The position numbers and the translations under genes were made by a program. Positions 1 to 9,003 of a stretch of DNA of 64,000 bases are shown one piece after another. The stretch covers positions 1 to 64,000 of the forward strand of contig NZ_VHLM01000072.1 of NCBI RefSeq assembly GCF_009764685.1, in the 5' to 3' direction. Within the stretch, counting starts at the first letter, position 1. Each line of letters opens with the position of its first letter. Below the pieces are notes generated by a model that was not told the origin of the DNA, made no database searches, and was given only the letters and a program-made list of their open reading frames with translations. This DNA is from Flavobacterium sp. I-STPP5a (GTDB lineage: Bacteria > Bacteroidota > Bacteroidia > Flavobacteriales > Flavobacteriaceae).

Positions 1-39
1 TGTCCCGTCCTAAAATAGCGATACACAAAAAGTATCCTT

Positions 40-474
40 ATGGAAAATCCTCAAGAATCACGCTACTTAAAGCGTACCCAAAAAGACTACACGATGTCTT
101 TTAAATTACAGATTGTACAAGACATAGAGCAGGGAAAGATGTCTATTTCGCAAGTCAAAAAAGTTTACGGTATTCAGTCACGCTCGACAATTGTGCAATG
201 GCTCCGGAAATTTGGTAACTTTGATTGGGATAATCAAACACCATCAAATATGCCAAAATCACCTGAACAAAGAATAATGGAACTTGAAGCACAAGTTATG
301 TTGTTAGAAAAGCAGAAAGCATTGCTAGAGAGAGAAGCTTATGTATCGGATAAGAAAGCTATCATCTTTGATAAAATGATTGATATTGCAGAAAAAGAAT
401 ATCAAATTGACATCAGAAAAAACTCATCACCCGAACAATCGACCAATTCAAACAAGAGCAACAAGAGACAGTAA
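40..474 (+). CDS. IS3-family transposase OrfA (DNA-binding subunit)
   Basis: A 144-residue protein with an N-terminal helix-turn-helix at about residues 20-60, containing QIVQDIEQGKMSISQVKKVY and a recognition-helix region ending TIVQWLRKFG. A leucine-rich coiled coil follows at about 80-110 (MELEAQVMLLEKQKALLERE), the usual OrfA multimerisation region. It binds the terminal repeats. A slippery heptamer, A AAA AAC, lies at 417-423 in the OrfA reading frame. The -1 frame is open from there into OrfB, so an OrfAB fusion transposase can be made by -1 frameshifting. The OrfA stop overlaps the OrfB ATG (TAATG). Confidence 0.9.
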   Translation: MENPQESRYLKRTQKDYTMSFKLQIVQDIEQGKMSISQVKKVYGIQSRSTIVQWLRKFGNFDWDNQTPSNMPKSPEQRIMELEAQVMLLEKQKALLEREAYVSDKKAIIFDKMIDIAEKEYQIDIRKNSSPEQSTNSNKSNKRQ

Positions 475-1340
475 TGTTTACCTGTACTTTGTTCGGGATA
501 GACAGACAGGTTTATTATCGAAAAATAAAAAGAAGAGAAGCAAGACAATCCAAGGCTTCTAAGATAGTTGCTATGGTTATAACAATCAGGCAGACGATGC
601 CTAGGATTGGAGCAAAAAAACTCTATTTTCTTTTAAATAACGAATTAAAGCAACTAAAAGTCGGAAGAGATAAATTTATCAGTATCCTAAGAGCTAATCA
701 TTTATTGATTGTTCCAAAGCGTTCGTATCATATTACAACCAACTCGCATCATCGCTTTAGAAAACATCAAAATCAGATTCTGGAACTAGAAATAAAACGT
801 CCGGAACAAGTTTGGGTTTCAGACATAACCTATATTGGAAAAAGAGAAAATCCGTGTTACTTAAGTTTGGTAACTGATGCTTATTCTAAAAAAATAATGG
901 GGTTTAATGTAGCTGATAATATGAATACAGAAAGTAGCTTAATAGCATTGGAAAACGCAATAAAACTAAGAAAGGACAAGAATTTATCATTAATACATCA
1001 TTCCGACAGAGGAGTGCAATATTGTGCAAATGATTATCAAAAACTACTCAAGAAAAGCCTTATAAAGTGTAGCATGACACAAAACTCAGATCCTTATGAA
1101 AATGCAGTAGCAGAAAGAATAAATGGTATTTTAAAACAAGAATTTGATATTGATAAATTCAACAAAGACCTTCCAATTATGAAGTTGTTGGTTAAAGATG
1201 CTATTGAAATCTATAATCAAAAAAGACCTCATTACTCCAATTATATGCTAACACCAAATCAAATGCATCAGCAAAGTAAAATTAAGATGAGAACCTATAA
1301 AAGAAAAAACACTTGCAAGAACGATCCAGCAAGTGTTTAA
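474..1340 (+). CDS. IS3-family transposase OrfB (DDE integrase domain)
   Basis: The 288-residue catalytic subunit has the retroviral-integrase-type core. The DDE triad is D117 (in WVSDITYI), D178 (in HHSDRGVQY) and E214 (in NAVAERING), with exactly 35 residues between the second D and the E. An N-terminal HTH_21-like segment covers about 40-85. The ATG at 474 overlaps the OrfA stop, but the same frame is open upstream to the A AAA AAC site at 417-423. The functional transposase is therefore probably the frameshifted OrfAB. No internal stop or truncation is seen. Confidence 0.9.
   Translation: MFTCTLFGIDRQVYYRKIKRREARQSKASKIVAMVITIRQTMPRIGAKKLYFLLNNELKQLKVGRDKFISILRANHLLIVPKRSYHITTNSHHRFRKHQNQILELEIKRPEQVWVSDITYIGKRENPCYLSLVTDAYSKKIMGFNVADNMNTESSLIALENAIKLRKDKNLSLIHHSDRGVQYCANDYQKLLKKSLIKCSMTQNSDPYENAVAERINGILKQEFDIDKFNKDLPIMKLLVKDAIEIYNQKRPHYSNYMLTPNQMHQQSKIKMRTYKRKNTCKNDPASV
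1308..1337 (+). terminator. Hairpin at the end of the IS transposase
   Basis: AACACTTGC at 1308-1316 pairs with GCAAGTGTT at 1329-1337 across a 12 nt loop, overlapping the last OrfB codons. The downstream T-tract is broken, so efficiency is uncertain. Confidence 0.45.
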
Positions 1341-1404
1341 TTAATTATTTTTGTTTAATAATCTGTATCGATTATTTAGGACTAGTCATTGATTTAGATG
1401 ATAA

Positions 1405-2994
1405 TTATTCAAATTCAGAAGTGAAAAATAATTTGACATTGGGATATTTACTTTGTGTCATTTGAATTGTAAAATCAGAGTCTGCTAGAAAAACTAATTG
1501 ACCGTATTTATCATGTGCCAAGAATTTTTGTTTGATTCTTCTAAACTCTTTAAACTCGTCACTTTTTAGATCATTTGGCTTTACCCAGCAAGCTTTGTGA
1601 ACAGGGAAGTTTTCATATGTACATTTGGCTCCATATTCATGTTCCAAACGGTATTGAATAACCTCATATTGTAATGCACCCACTGTTCCAATGATTTTTC
1701 GGTTGTTCATTTCTAGTGTAAACAATTGCGCTACTCCTTCATCCATTAGCTGATCAACCCCTTTCTCCAGCTGTTTAGCTTTCATGGGATCAGCGTTGTT
1801 AATATATCTAAAATGTTCTGGTGAAAAACTTGGGATTCCTTTAAAGCTCATTAATTCCCCTTCGGTAAGTGTATCACCAATTTTAAAATTTCCTGTATCA
1901 TGAAGGCCTACAATATCTCCCGGATAAGATATATCTACAATTTCTTTTTTCTCTGCAAAAAATGCGTTTGGACTTGAAAATTTTAAATTTTTCTTTTGGC
2001 GAACGTGATAATAGGGTTTGTTTCTTTCAAAAGTACCCGACACGATTTTAATAAAAGCGAGTCTGTCTCTGTGTTTAGGATCCATATTGGCATGGATTTT
2101 AAATACAAAACCAGACATTTTTTGTTCTTCTGGATCCACTAGCCTTGTTTCGGAATCTTTAGGTCTTGGCGAAGGCGCAATTTCTACAAAGCAGTCAAGC
2201 AATTCTCTAACACCAAAATTATTTAATGCTGAACCAAAGAAAACGGGTTGTAGTTTTCCGTCTAAATAATCTTGTCTGTCAAATTTTGGATATACTTCGT
2301 CAATTAACTCTAATTCTTCTCTAAGTTTATCGGCTGGTTTTTGACCAATTATTTTTTCAAGCTCAGGACTTTGTACATCTGAGAAAGCAATTGTTTCTTC
2401 TATGTTTTTACGACTATCACCACTGAATAAATTGATATTTTGTTCCCAAAGATTATAAATTCCTTGAAAGTCATATCCCATCCCAATAGGGAAACTCAAA
2501 GGTGTTACAGTAAGTCCGAGTTTTTGTTCAACTTCATCCATTAAGTCGAATGCATCTTTTCCTTCTCTATCTAATTTATTGATAAATACAATAATTGGAA
2601 TTTTACGCATTCTACAAACTGCTACTAATTTTTCAGTTTGTTCCTCCACACCTTTAGCCACGTCAATTACTACAATTACACTGTCAACTGCTGTTAAAGT
2701 TCTAAAAGTGTCTTCGGCAAAATCCTTGTGTCCAGGTGTATCAAGGATGTTTATTTTCTTGTCTTGATAATTAAATGCAAGTACAGATGTTGACACAGAA
2801 ATTCCTCTCTGGCGTTCAATTTCCATAAAGTCACTCGTAGCACCTTTCTTTATTTTATTATTTTTCACGGCACCTGCTTCTTGAATTGCTCCTCCAAAAA
2901 GAAGTAATTTTTCAGTCAATGTCGTTTTTCCAGCATCAGGATGTGAGATAATCCCGAAAGTTCTTCTGCGTTGTATTTCTTCTAAAAAGCCCAT
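1405..2994 (-). CDS. prfC: Peptide chain release factor 3 (RF3)
   Basis: A translational GTPase that recycles RF1/RF2 from the ribosome after termination. It has the P-loop ISHPDAGKTT near residue 20, the switch II motif DTPGHKDF and the NKLD specificity motif, followed by EF-Tu-like domain 2 and the RF3 C-terminal domain. I chose the ATG at 2994 (MGFLEEIQRRRTF). The longer in-frame start at 3015 lies inside a TAnnTTTG -7 box at 3013-3020. The shorter start gives 529 residues, the same length as E. coli RF3. The gene appears monocistronic. An IS3 element sits immediately 3' of it without disrupting it. Confidence 0.95.
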   Translation of the reverse strand: MGFLEEIQRRRTFGIISHPDAGKTTLTEKLLLFGGAIQEAGAVKNNKIKKGATSDFMEIERQRGISVSTSVLAFNYQDKKINILDTPGHKDFAEDTFRTLTAVDSVIVVIDVAKGVEEQTEKLVAVCRMRKIPIIVFINKLDREGKDAFDLMDEVEQKLGLTVTPLSFPIGMGYDFQGIYNLWEQNINLFSGDSRKNIEETIAFSDVQSPELEKIIGQKPADKLREELELIDEVYPKFDRQDYLDGKLQPVFFGSALNNFGVRELLDCFVEIAPSPRPKDSETRLVDPEEQKMSGFVFKIHANMDPKHRDRLAFIKIVSGTFERNKPYYHVRQKKNLKFSSPNAFFAEKKEIVDISYPGDIVGLHDTGNFKIGDTLTEGELMSFKGIPSFSPEHFRYINNADPMKAKQLEKGVDQLMDEGVAQLFTLEMNNRKIIGTVGALQYEVIQYRLEHEYGAKCTYENFPVHKACWVKPNDLKSDEFKEFRRIKQKFLAHDKYGQLVFLADSDFTIQMTQSKYPNVKLFFTSEFE

Positions 2995-3012
2995 ATGTAT
3001 ATCAATAGTTTG

Positions 3013-3020
3013 CAAAAGTA
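3013..3020 (-). promoter_or_regulatory. Bacteroidota -7 box upstream of prfC
   Basis: On the minus strand this reads TACTTTTG, an exact TAnnTTTG match, placing transcription initiation about 12 nt before the ATG at 2994. I see no clear -33 TTTG. Confidence 0.5.
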
Positions 3021-3317
3021 CTATTTATATACGCTATTTGAAAATTTGATCTCTTTAAAAGGTATTTTCGTATTTTGTAAACGCTATAATTTTTTGTTAA
3101 TAGTAGCAGGTATACTTGTATAATGTAATTGAATTGTTATTTTTGTTCGTTTTTAAAATTTTAAGATAACTGCTTTTGTTTTAACATAGTAAATATGTCA
3201 ATCATAGAATCTTATATTTAGAAGGCGAACACCTGAAAAGGTTTCGTTTCGAAAATCTTAATTTTAATAACCGTTTCATTAAAAGTAAATTAAATAATGC
3301 CAATAAATTCAATACCA

Positions 3318-4727
3318 ATGAAGTCCAATAATAATAGAATTACACTTACTGTTTTGTTTTTAATGTTTATGAGTGTAGTTGTGAACGCACAAGAAATTAT
3401 TAAGGATTCTGTAATAGCTCCCGTGAAAAAAGTAAAGTCAACTGGTAAGCAGAAAGTTGATGGTGTTGTAGCAACCGTTGGGGATTATATCATCTTAGAT
3501 TCGGATATAGACAAAACGTATTTAGAAATTCAAGCTGGTGGAGGTAATACATCAGATTACGATCGTTGTCAAATGCTAGGAAAACTGCTAGAAGATAAGT
3601 TGTATGCGCATCAAGCAGTTCAAGATAGTATTATAGTTACTGATACAGAGGTAAAAGGAATGATGGAAGAACGATTAAACTACATGATAGACAAAATAGG
3701 GTCTATGGAAAAAGTAGTTCAATATTATAAGAAAGATTCTGAAGAAGAATTTAGAACTTATTTTGCGGATATCTTAAAGGAAGGAAAGCTAACATCAGAA
3801 ATGCAAAAAAAGATTATTGATGCTGTAGAAATTACCCCTGAAGAGGTTCGGAATTATTTCAAACAAATACCAGCGGCTGATTTGCCATTTTTTGGTGTAG
3901 AACTTGAAGTAGCGCAAATTGTGGTTAAGCCAAAAGTTTCTGCAGAAGACAAACAAAAAGTTATTGATAAACTTAACGGGTTTAAAAAGGAAGTACAAGA
4001 AGGTGCTAGTTTTTCAACAAAGGCAGTTTTGTACACGCAAGATCCAGGCTCTAGGTCGAATGGTGGTTACTATAAAATGAATCGTAAAACTCCTTTTGTA
4101 AAAGAGTTTAAAGAAGTTGCTTTTAGTTTAGCCGAAGGAGAAATCTCTGCTCCTTTTGAAACAGAATTTGGATATCACATTATTCTTGTCGAAAAGATTA
4201 AAGGTCAAGAAGTAGAGTTGCGTCATATATTGTTAGCACCAACAGTAACAGATGCATCTTTGGCTGAGGCTAAAGAAAAAATTCAATTAATAAAAAAGAG
4301 AATTGAAAACAAGGATATTACTTTTGCTGAGGCTGCCAGAACTTTATCTGAGGAAAAAGAAACTCGAGCAAATGGTGGTGCTTTACTTAACCCACAAACA
4401 CAAGATACCCGTTTTGAGTTGACTAAAATGGATCCTACTTTTTACAGCCAAGTTTCTAATTTGAAAGAAAATGAAGTTTCTGCTCCTATCTTAGATCAAA
4501 GTGAAGAAGGTAAAAAGAGCTTTAAAATTATTACGGTAACCAATAGAATTGATGAACACACGGCAGATTACGCAAAGGATTACATCAAAATTAAGGATTT
4601 AGCGTTAAAACAAAAACGAATTACTGAAATAGGAAAATGGTTTGACGAAAAAATCAAAGAGACCTATATTAAGATTCAGGGGGAATATAGAGATTGTAAA
4701 TTCACAAATAATTGGTTAAAAAAATAG
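3318..4727 (+). CDS. SurA/PpiC-like periplasmic peptidylprolyl isomerase
   Basis: An envelope chaperone and cis-trans prolyl isomerase for exported proteins. A signal peptide (basic start, then LTVLFLMFMSVVVNAQE) precedes a SurA N-like helical region at about 45-180. Two parvulin domains follow: one starting at VELEVAQIVVKP with the typical FKEVAFSLAEGEISAPFET segment, and a second starting at EVELRHILLAP. I chose the ATG at 3318 because it places lysine directly before the hydrophobic core. An in-frame ATG at 3297 would add seven residues. The product is about 469 aa, in the range of two-domain SurA homologues. A strong terminator follows. Confidence 0.88.
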   Translation: MKSNNNRITLTVLFLMFMSVVVNAQEIIKDSVIAPVKKVKSTGKQKVDGVVATVGDYIILDSDIDKTYLEIQAGGGNTSDYDRCQMLGKLLEDKLYAHQAVQDSIIVTDTEVKGMMEERLNYMIDKIGSMEKVVQYYKKDSEEEFRTYFADILKEGKLTSEMQKKIIDAVEITPEEVRNYFKQIPAADLPFFGVELEVAQIVVKPKVSAEDKQKVIDKLNGFKKEVQEGASFSTKAVLYTQDPGSRSNGGYYKMNRKTPFVKEFKEVAFSLAEGEISAPFETEFGYHIILVEKIKGQEVELRHILLAPTVTDASLAEAKEKIQLIKKRIENKDITFAEAARTLSEEKETRANGGALLNPQTQDTRFELTKMDPTFYSQVSNLKENEVSAPILDQSEEGKKSFKIITVTNRIDEHTADYAKDYIKIKDLALKQKRITEIGKWFDEKIKETYIKIQGEYRDCKFTNNWLKK

Positions 4728-4773
4728 ACTTATTTTTAGGGTTTAAAACTTAAAAAATTTCTGTAAATAAATA

Positions 4774-4814
4774 AAAAGAGTTAGTTTTATGCTTGCATAA
4801 ACTAGCTCTTTTTT
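4774..4814 (+). terminator. Intrinsic terminator after the PPIase
   Basis: A long hairpin pairs AAAGAGTTAGTTTTATGC with GCATAAACTAGCTCTTT, with a 2 nt loop and one bulge, followed by a T-run. Confidence 0.75.
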
Positions 4815-4832
4815 AATTTAAAAAATATATAC

Positions 4833-5786
4833 ATGTCAGATGTTGCAGCAATACATAATTTGGTTCAAAAACGAAATGAACTAAAAAAAGAAATCGCAAA
4901 AATTATTGTAGGACAAGATGCTGTTGTCGATCAAATATTACTTTGTATTTTTTCGGGTGGACATGCTTTATTATTGGGCGTTCCTGGATTAGCAAAAACG
5001 CTTATGGTAAACACTTTGGCGCAGGCCTTAGGGCTTGATTTTAAGAGAATTCAGTTTACTCCAGATTTAATGCCATCAGATATTTTAGGAAGTGAAATTT
5101 TAGATGAAAGCAGGCAGTTTAAGTTTATAAAAGGACCTATTTTTTCGAATATAGTTCTAGCAGATGAGATCAATAGAACACCTCCCAAAACTCAAGCGGC
5201 TTTGCTTGAGGCTATGCAAGAAAGATCTGTTACAATTGCAGGAAATAATTATAAATTGAATTTGCCTTATTTTGTTTTGGCAACTCAAAACCCAATTGAG
5301 CAAGAAGGAACCTATCCTTTACCCGAAGCGCAACTGGATCGTTTTATGTTTGCTATAAAACTTGAGTATCCAAGTTTTGAAGAGGAAGTACAAGTGGTAA
5401 AGCAAACTACATCTAATGAGAAAGTAGTTGTAAATGCACTTTTTACTGCACAAGAGATTATTGGTTTTCAAGAATTGATTCGAAGAATTCCAGTTGCGGA
5501 CAATGTTATAGAATATGCGGTGCGCTTGGTGAGTAAAACGCGTCCAGATAATTCCTTGTCAAATGAATATGTGAAAAATTATTTAGATTGGGGAGCAGGA
5601 CCTAGAGCCTCTCAAAATTTGATTTTGGCTGCCAAAGCCAATGCCGCTTTTAATGGAAAATTTTCTCCAGACATAGAAGATGTTCAAGCCGTGGCAACCG
5701 GAATTTTGAGACACCGAATCATTAAAAATTATAAAGCAGATGCAGAGGGAATAACTGAAGAAATGATCATTGAAAAGCTATTATAA
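4833..5786 (+). CDS. MoxR-family AAA+ ATPase
   Basis: A 317-residue cytoplasmic AAA_3 ATPase, a chaperone-like protein thought to insert cofactors or remodel partner complexes. The Walker A is the MoxR-type GVPGLAKT at 49-56 and the Walker B is VLADEINR near 108-115. Sensor 1 is LATQNPIEQEGTYPLPEAQ and an arginine-finger region GPRASQ lies near 265. MoxR genes usually sit beside a DUF58 and/or VWA-domain gene. Here terminators flank the gene on both sides and the neighbours are unrelated, so the partner must be elsewhere. The substrate is unknown. Confidence 0.9.
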   Translation: MSDVAAIHNLVQKRNELKKEIAKIIVGQDAVVDQILLCIFSGGHALLLGVPGLAKTLMVNTLAQALGLDFKRIQFTPDLMPSDILGSEILDESRQFKFIKGPIFSNIVLADEINRTPPKTQAALLEAMQERSVTIAGNNYKLNLPYFVLATQNPIEQEGTYPLPEAQLDRFMFAIKLEYPSFEEEVQVVKQTTSNEKVVVNALFTAQEIIGFQELIRRIPVADNVIEYAVRLVSKTRPDNSLSNEYVKNYLDWGAGPRASQNLILAAKANAAFNGKFSPDIEDVQAVATGILRHRIIKNYKADAEGITEEMIIEKLL

Positions 5787-5807
5787 CGTTATAGTTGGCT
5801 TATTTAG

Positions 5808-5847
5808 AAAGGTTCTTTGTTGTAAAAGCAGCAAAGAACCTTTTTTT
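5808..5847 (+). terminator. Intrinsic terminator after moxR
   Basis: AAAGGTTCTTTG at 5808-5819 pairs perfectly with CAAAGAACCTTT at 5832-5843, followed by T's. Confidence 0.8.
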
Positions 5848-6023
5848 ATTTGGTTGTCAATTTAAGGATTACTAAAAATGGCTTTTTAAAATACTAAATA
5901 AATAATATTCTTTTCGATTTTTGAATTATCTGCATGAAAATTAAATTTTTATGTGGTTTTAGCATTAATAATTTTTAAAAATGGGACTTCTATTAAATTT
6001 TTTTAAATCTCAGCTTTAATTCT

Positions 6024-6031
6024 TAAATTTG
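6024..6031 (+). promoter_or_regulatory. Candidate -7 box upstream of acnB
   Basis: TAAATTTG matches TAnnTTTG and would leave a leader of about 70 nt before the acnB ATG. The surrounding 5850-6110 stretch is very AT-rich, so a chance match is possible. No -33 box is seen. Confidence 0.3.
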
Positions 6032-6110
6032 CTTAACAAAATAACATTTAATTCTTATGTCTCTTTTGCATTGATTTTTTAGTACAATGAGACATTAATA
6101 TATCACACTT

Positions 6111-8882
6111 ATGAGTACTTATAACGATTACATTAATGAGATTGAAGATCGTAAAGGTCAAGGTCTTCACCCAAAGCCAATTGATTCAGCAGAATTGCTA
6201 ATCGAAATCGTAGCACAAATTAAAGATACAAATAACTCAAATAGAGTAGATTCTCTACAGTTTTTTATCTACAATACCTTACCAGGAACTACAAGTGCTG
6301 CTGCTGAAAAAGCAAAATTTTTAAAAGAAATTATTCTTGGTGAAGAAGTGGTAAATGAAATTACTCCTGCTTTTGCTTTTGAATTATTGTCGCACATGAA
6401 AGGTGGTCCTTCAATAGAAGTATTACTTGACTTAGCTTTAGGAAGTGATATTGCTATTGCAAATGAAGCTGCAGCTGTTCTTAAAACACAAGTGTATCTG
6501 TATGATGCCGATATGGATCGTTTAAAGAGTGCTTTTGAAAATGGAAATGAAGTAGTTAGAGGTGTTTTAGAAAGTTATGCTCAAGCAGAATTTTTCACAA
6601 AACTTCCAGAAGTAGCTGAAGAAATTAAAGTAGTAACGTTTATAGCAGGTGAAGGAGATATTTCTACGGATTTATTGTCGCCCGGAAACCAAGCACACTC
6701 TCGTTCAGATCGTGAATTGCATGGTAAATGTATGATTACCCCTCAAGCACAAGACGAAATCAAAGCCTTGCAAGCACAACATCCAGACAAATCTGTAATG
6801 TTAATTGCTGAAAGAGGTACAATGGGTGTAGGTTCGTCTCGTATGTCGGGTGTAAATAACGTAGCGCTTTGGACAGGAAAACAAGCAAGTCCATACGTGC
6901 CATTCGTAAACTTTATGCCAATCGTTGCGGGAACAAACGGAATTTCTCCAATTTTCCTAACAACTGTAGACGTAACTGGTGGTATCGGTTTAGACTTGAA
7001 AAACTGGGTAAAAAAGACAGACGCTAATGGAGAAGTAGTTCGTAATGAAAGTGGTGATCCAGTTTTAGAAGAAACCTATTCTGTAGCAACAGGAACTGTT
7101 CTTACCATCAATACAAAAGCAAAAAAATTATATAACGGAGACCAAGAATTAATTGACATTTCTAAAGCTTTCACGCCTCAGAAAATGGAATTCATCAAAG
7201 CTGGTGGTTCTTATGCGATTGTTTTCGGTAAAAAACTTCAAACATTTGCTGCAAAAACTTTAGGAATTGAAGCGCCTCTAGTTTATGCGCCATCAAAAGA
7301 AGTCTCAATAGAAGGACAAGGTCTTACTGCTGTGGAGAAAATCTTCAACAGAAATGCTGTAGGAACCATTTCTAAAAAAGCGTTACACGCGGGATCCGAT
7401 GTTCGTGTTGAAGTAAACATCGTTGGTTCTCAAGATACAACGGGATTAATGACTGCTCAAGAATTAGAGTCTATGGCAGCAACAGTAATTTCGCCAATAG
7501 TTGACGGTGCGTACCAATCTGGTTGTCATACGGCTTCTGTTTGGGATAAAAAAGCGCAAGCTAATATTCCAAAATTAATGAAATTCATGAACGATTTTGG
7601 TTTGATTACTGCACGTGATCCAAAAGGTCAATACCATGCCATGACTGACGTAATTCATAAGGTTCTTAACGATATTGTAATTGACGATTGGGCTATCATT
7701 ATTGGTGGTGATTCACATACTCGTATGTCAAAAGGAGTAGCATTTGGTGCTGATTCTGGAACAGTTGCTTTAGCTCTTGCAACCGGAGAAGCTTCTATGC
7801 CGATACCTGAATCTGTAAAGGTAACTTTCAAAGGTCAAATGGCTAGTTACATGGATTTCCGTGATGTAGTTCACGCTACTCAGGCGCAAATGTTACAAAA
7901 ATTTGGAGGAGAAAATGTTTTCCAAGGACGAATTATTGAAGTGCATTTAGGAACGCTTACTGCCGATCAAGCGTTTACATTTACAGATTGGACTGCTGAA
8001 ATGAAAGCCAAAGCTTCGATTTGTATTTCAGAAGATGATACATTAATTGAATCTTTAGAAATTGCGAAAGGGAGAATCCAGATCATGATTGATAAAGGAA
8101 TGGACAACAAAACGCAAGTTCTTCAAGGATTAATCAACAAAGCAAACAAGAGAATTGCTGAAATTAAATCAGGTGATAAACCAGCTTTAACTCCAGATGC
8201 CAATGCAAAATATTATGCTGAGGTAGAAATTGATTTGGATGTGATTAACGAACCAATGATTGCTGATCCAGATGTAAACAACAAAGACGTTTCTAAAAGA
8301 TATACTCACGATACCATTCGTCCGCTTTCTTTCTACGGAGGGGATAAAAAAGTAGATTTAGGATTCATCGGTTCTTGTATGGTGCATAAAGGTGATATGA
8401 AAATATTAGCACAAATGCTTAAAAACGTGGAAGCACAAAATGGTAAAGTAGAATTTAAAGCGCCATTAGTAGTAGCACCACCAACCTATAACATCGTAGA
8501 CGAATTAAAAGCAGAAGGGGATTGGGAAGTTTTACAAAAGTATTCTGGTTTCGAGTTTGATGATAGCGCTCCAAAAGGCGCTGCACGTACTGAATACGAA
8601 AACATGTTGTATTTAGAGCGCCCAGGTTGTAATCTATGTATGGGTAACCAAGAAAAAGCTTCAAAAGGTGATACGGTTATGGCAACATCTACTCGTTTGT
8701 TCCAAGGTAGAGTAGTAGAAGATACAGCTGAGAAAAAAGGGGAGTCACTACTTTCTTCTACGCCAGTAGTTGTATTGTCAACAATATTAGGAAGAACTCC
8801 AACCATTGAAGAATATAAAATTGCAGTTCAAGGAATCAATTTAACCAAATTTGCACCTTCAAATAAGCAATCAGTATTTTAA
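6111..8882 (+). CDS. acnB: Bifunctional aconitate hydratase 2 / 2-methylisocitrate dehydratase
   Basis: A TCA-cycle enzyme that interconverts citrate and isocitrate through cis-aconitate. The family can also dehydrate 2-methylisocitrate in propionate breakdown. The 923-residue protein has the AcnB order: an N-terminal HEAT-like helical domain (about 1-160), a swivel domain (about 170-390), then the catalytic domains. The [4Fe-4S] ligands are C756 (GSCMVHKGD) and C840/C843 (GCNLCMG), matching C710, C769 and C772 of E. coli AcnB. The acnA-type aconitase gene follows on the same strand after a terminator, so the two appear to be separate transcripts. The nearby methylmalonyl-CoA mutase is a separate propionyl-CoA route. 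Confidence 0.95.
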   Translation: MSTYNDYINEIEDRKGQGLHPKPIDSAELLIEIVAQIKDTNNSNRVDSLQFFIYNTLPGTTSAAAEKAKFLKEIILGEEVVNEITPAFAFELLSHMKGGPSIEVLLDLALGSDIAIANEAAAVLKTQVYLYDADMDRLKSAFENGNEVVRGVLESYAQAEFFTKLPEVAEEIKVVTFIAGEGDISTDLLSPGNQAHSRSDRELHGKCMITPQAQDEIKALQAQHPDKSVMLIAERGTMGVGSSRMSGVNNVALWTGKQASPYVPFVNFMPIVAGTNGISPIFLTTVDVTGGIGLDLKNWVKKTDANGEVVRNESGDPVLEETYSVATGTVLTINTKAKKLYNGDQELIDISKAFTPQKMEFIKAGGSYAIVFGKKLQTFAAKTLGIEAPLVYAPSKEVSIEGQGLTAVEKIFNRNAVGTISKKALHAGSDVRVEVNIVGSQDTTGLMTAQELESMAATVISPIVDGAYQSGCHTASVWDKKAQANIPKLMKFMNDFGLITARDPKGQYHAMTDVIHKVLNDIVIDDWAIIIGGDSHTRMSKGVAFGADSGTVALALATGEASMPIPESVKVTFKGQMASYMDFRDVVHATQAQMLQKFGGENVFQGRIIEVHLGTLTADQAFTFTDWTAEMKAKASICISEDDTLIESLEIAKGRIQIMIDKGMDNKTQVLQGLINKANKRIAEIKSGDKPALTPDANAKYYAEVEIDLDVINEPMIADPDVNNKDVSKRYTHDTIRPLSFYGGDKKVDLGFIGSCMVHKGDMKILAQMLKNVEAQNGKVEFKAPLVVAPPTYNIVDELKAEGDWEVLQKYSGFEFDDSAPKGAARTEYENMLYLERPGCNLCMGNQEKASKGDTVMATSTRLFQGRVVEDTAEKKGESLLSSTPVVVLSTILGRTPTIEEYKIAVQGINLTKFAPSNKQSVF

Positions 8883-8904
8883 GGAGATACGTTAATATTT
8901 CTAT

Positions 8905-8939
8905 AAAAAGCTCGGGTTTAGGTACTCGAGCTTTTTTTT
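8905..8939 (+). terminator. Intrinsic terminator after acnB
   Basis: The AAAAAGCTCG arm pairs with CGAGCTTTTT around a 12 nt loop and is followed by a run of T's. Confidence 0.75.
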
Positions 8940-9003
8940 GTGTAATAGCTGACCTAATTTTTTGTAAATTGTAGTATTGTTCAACAATACTTAAATAGAA
9001 ATT

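Larger units (their letters stand above)
1..1387 (+). mobile_element. IS3-family insertion sequence, complete
   Basis: Two overlapping transposase frames are bounded by terminal inverted repeats. The left end carries GTCCTAAAATAGCGATACA at 7-25. The reverse complement of the right end, at about 1363-1381, is GTCCTAAATAATCGATACA, matching at 16 of 19 positions. Both outermost ends read TG...CA, as is usual for IS3-family elements, which puts the element at 1-1387. The left flank lies outside the window, so the target duplication cannot be checked. The right end lies 17 bp from the prfC stop codon, so the insertion is in the prfC downstream region and does not break that gene. The element looks intact and probably active. 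Confidence 0.85.

Noticed and set aside
3180..3296. Riboswitch or structured leader before the PPIase gene
   Set aside because: A short AACACCTGAAAAGGTTTCG hairpin is present, but nothing matches a known riboswitch and no terminator or anti-terminator pairing is visible.
8486..8806. 106-residue minus-strand frame within acnB
   Set aside because: It is the antisense shadow of a strongly conserved coding region, with no family match or start context.
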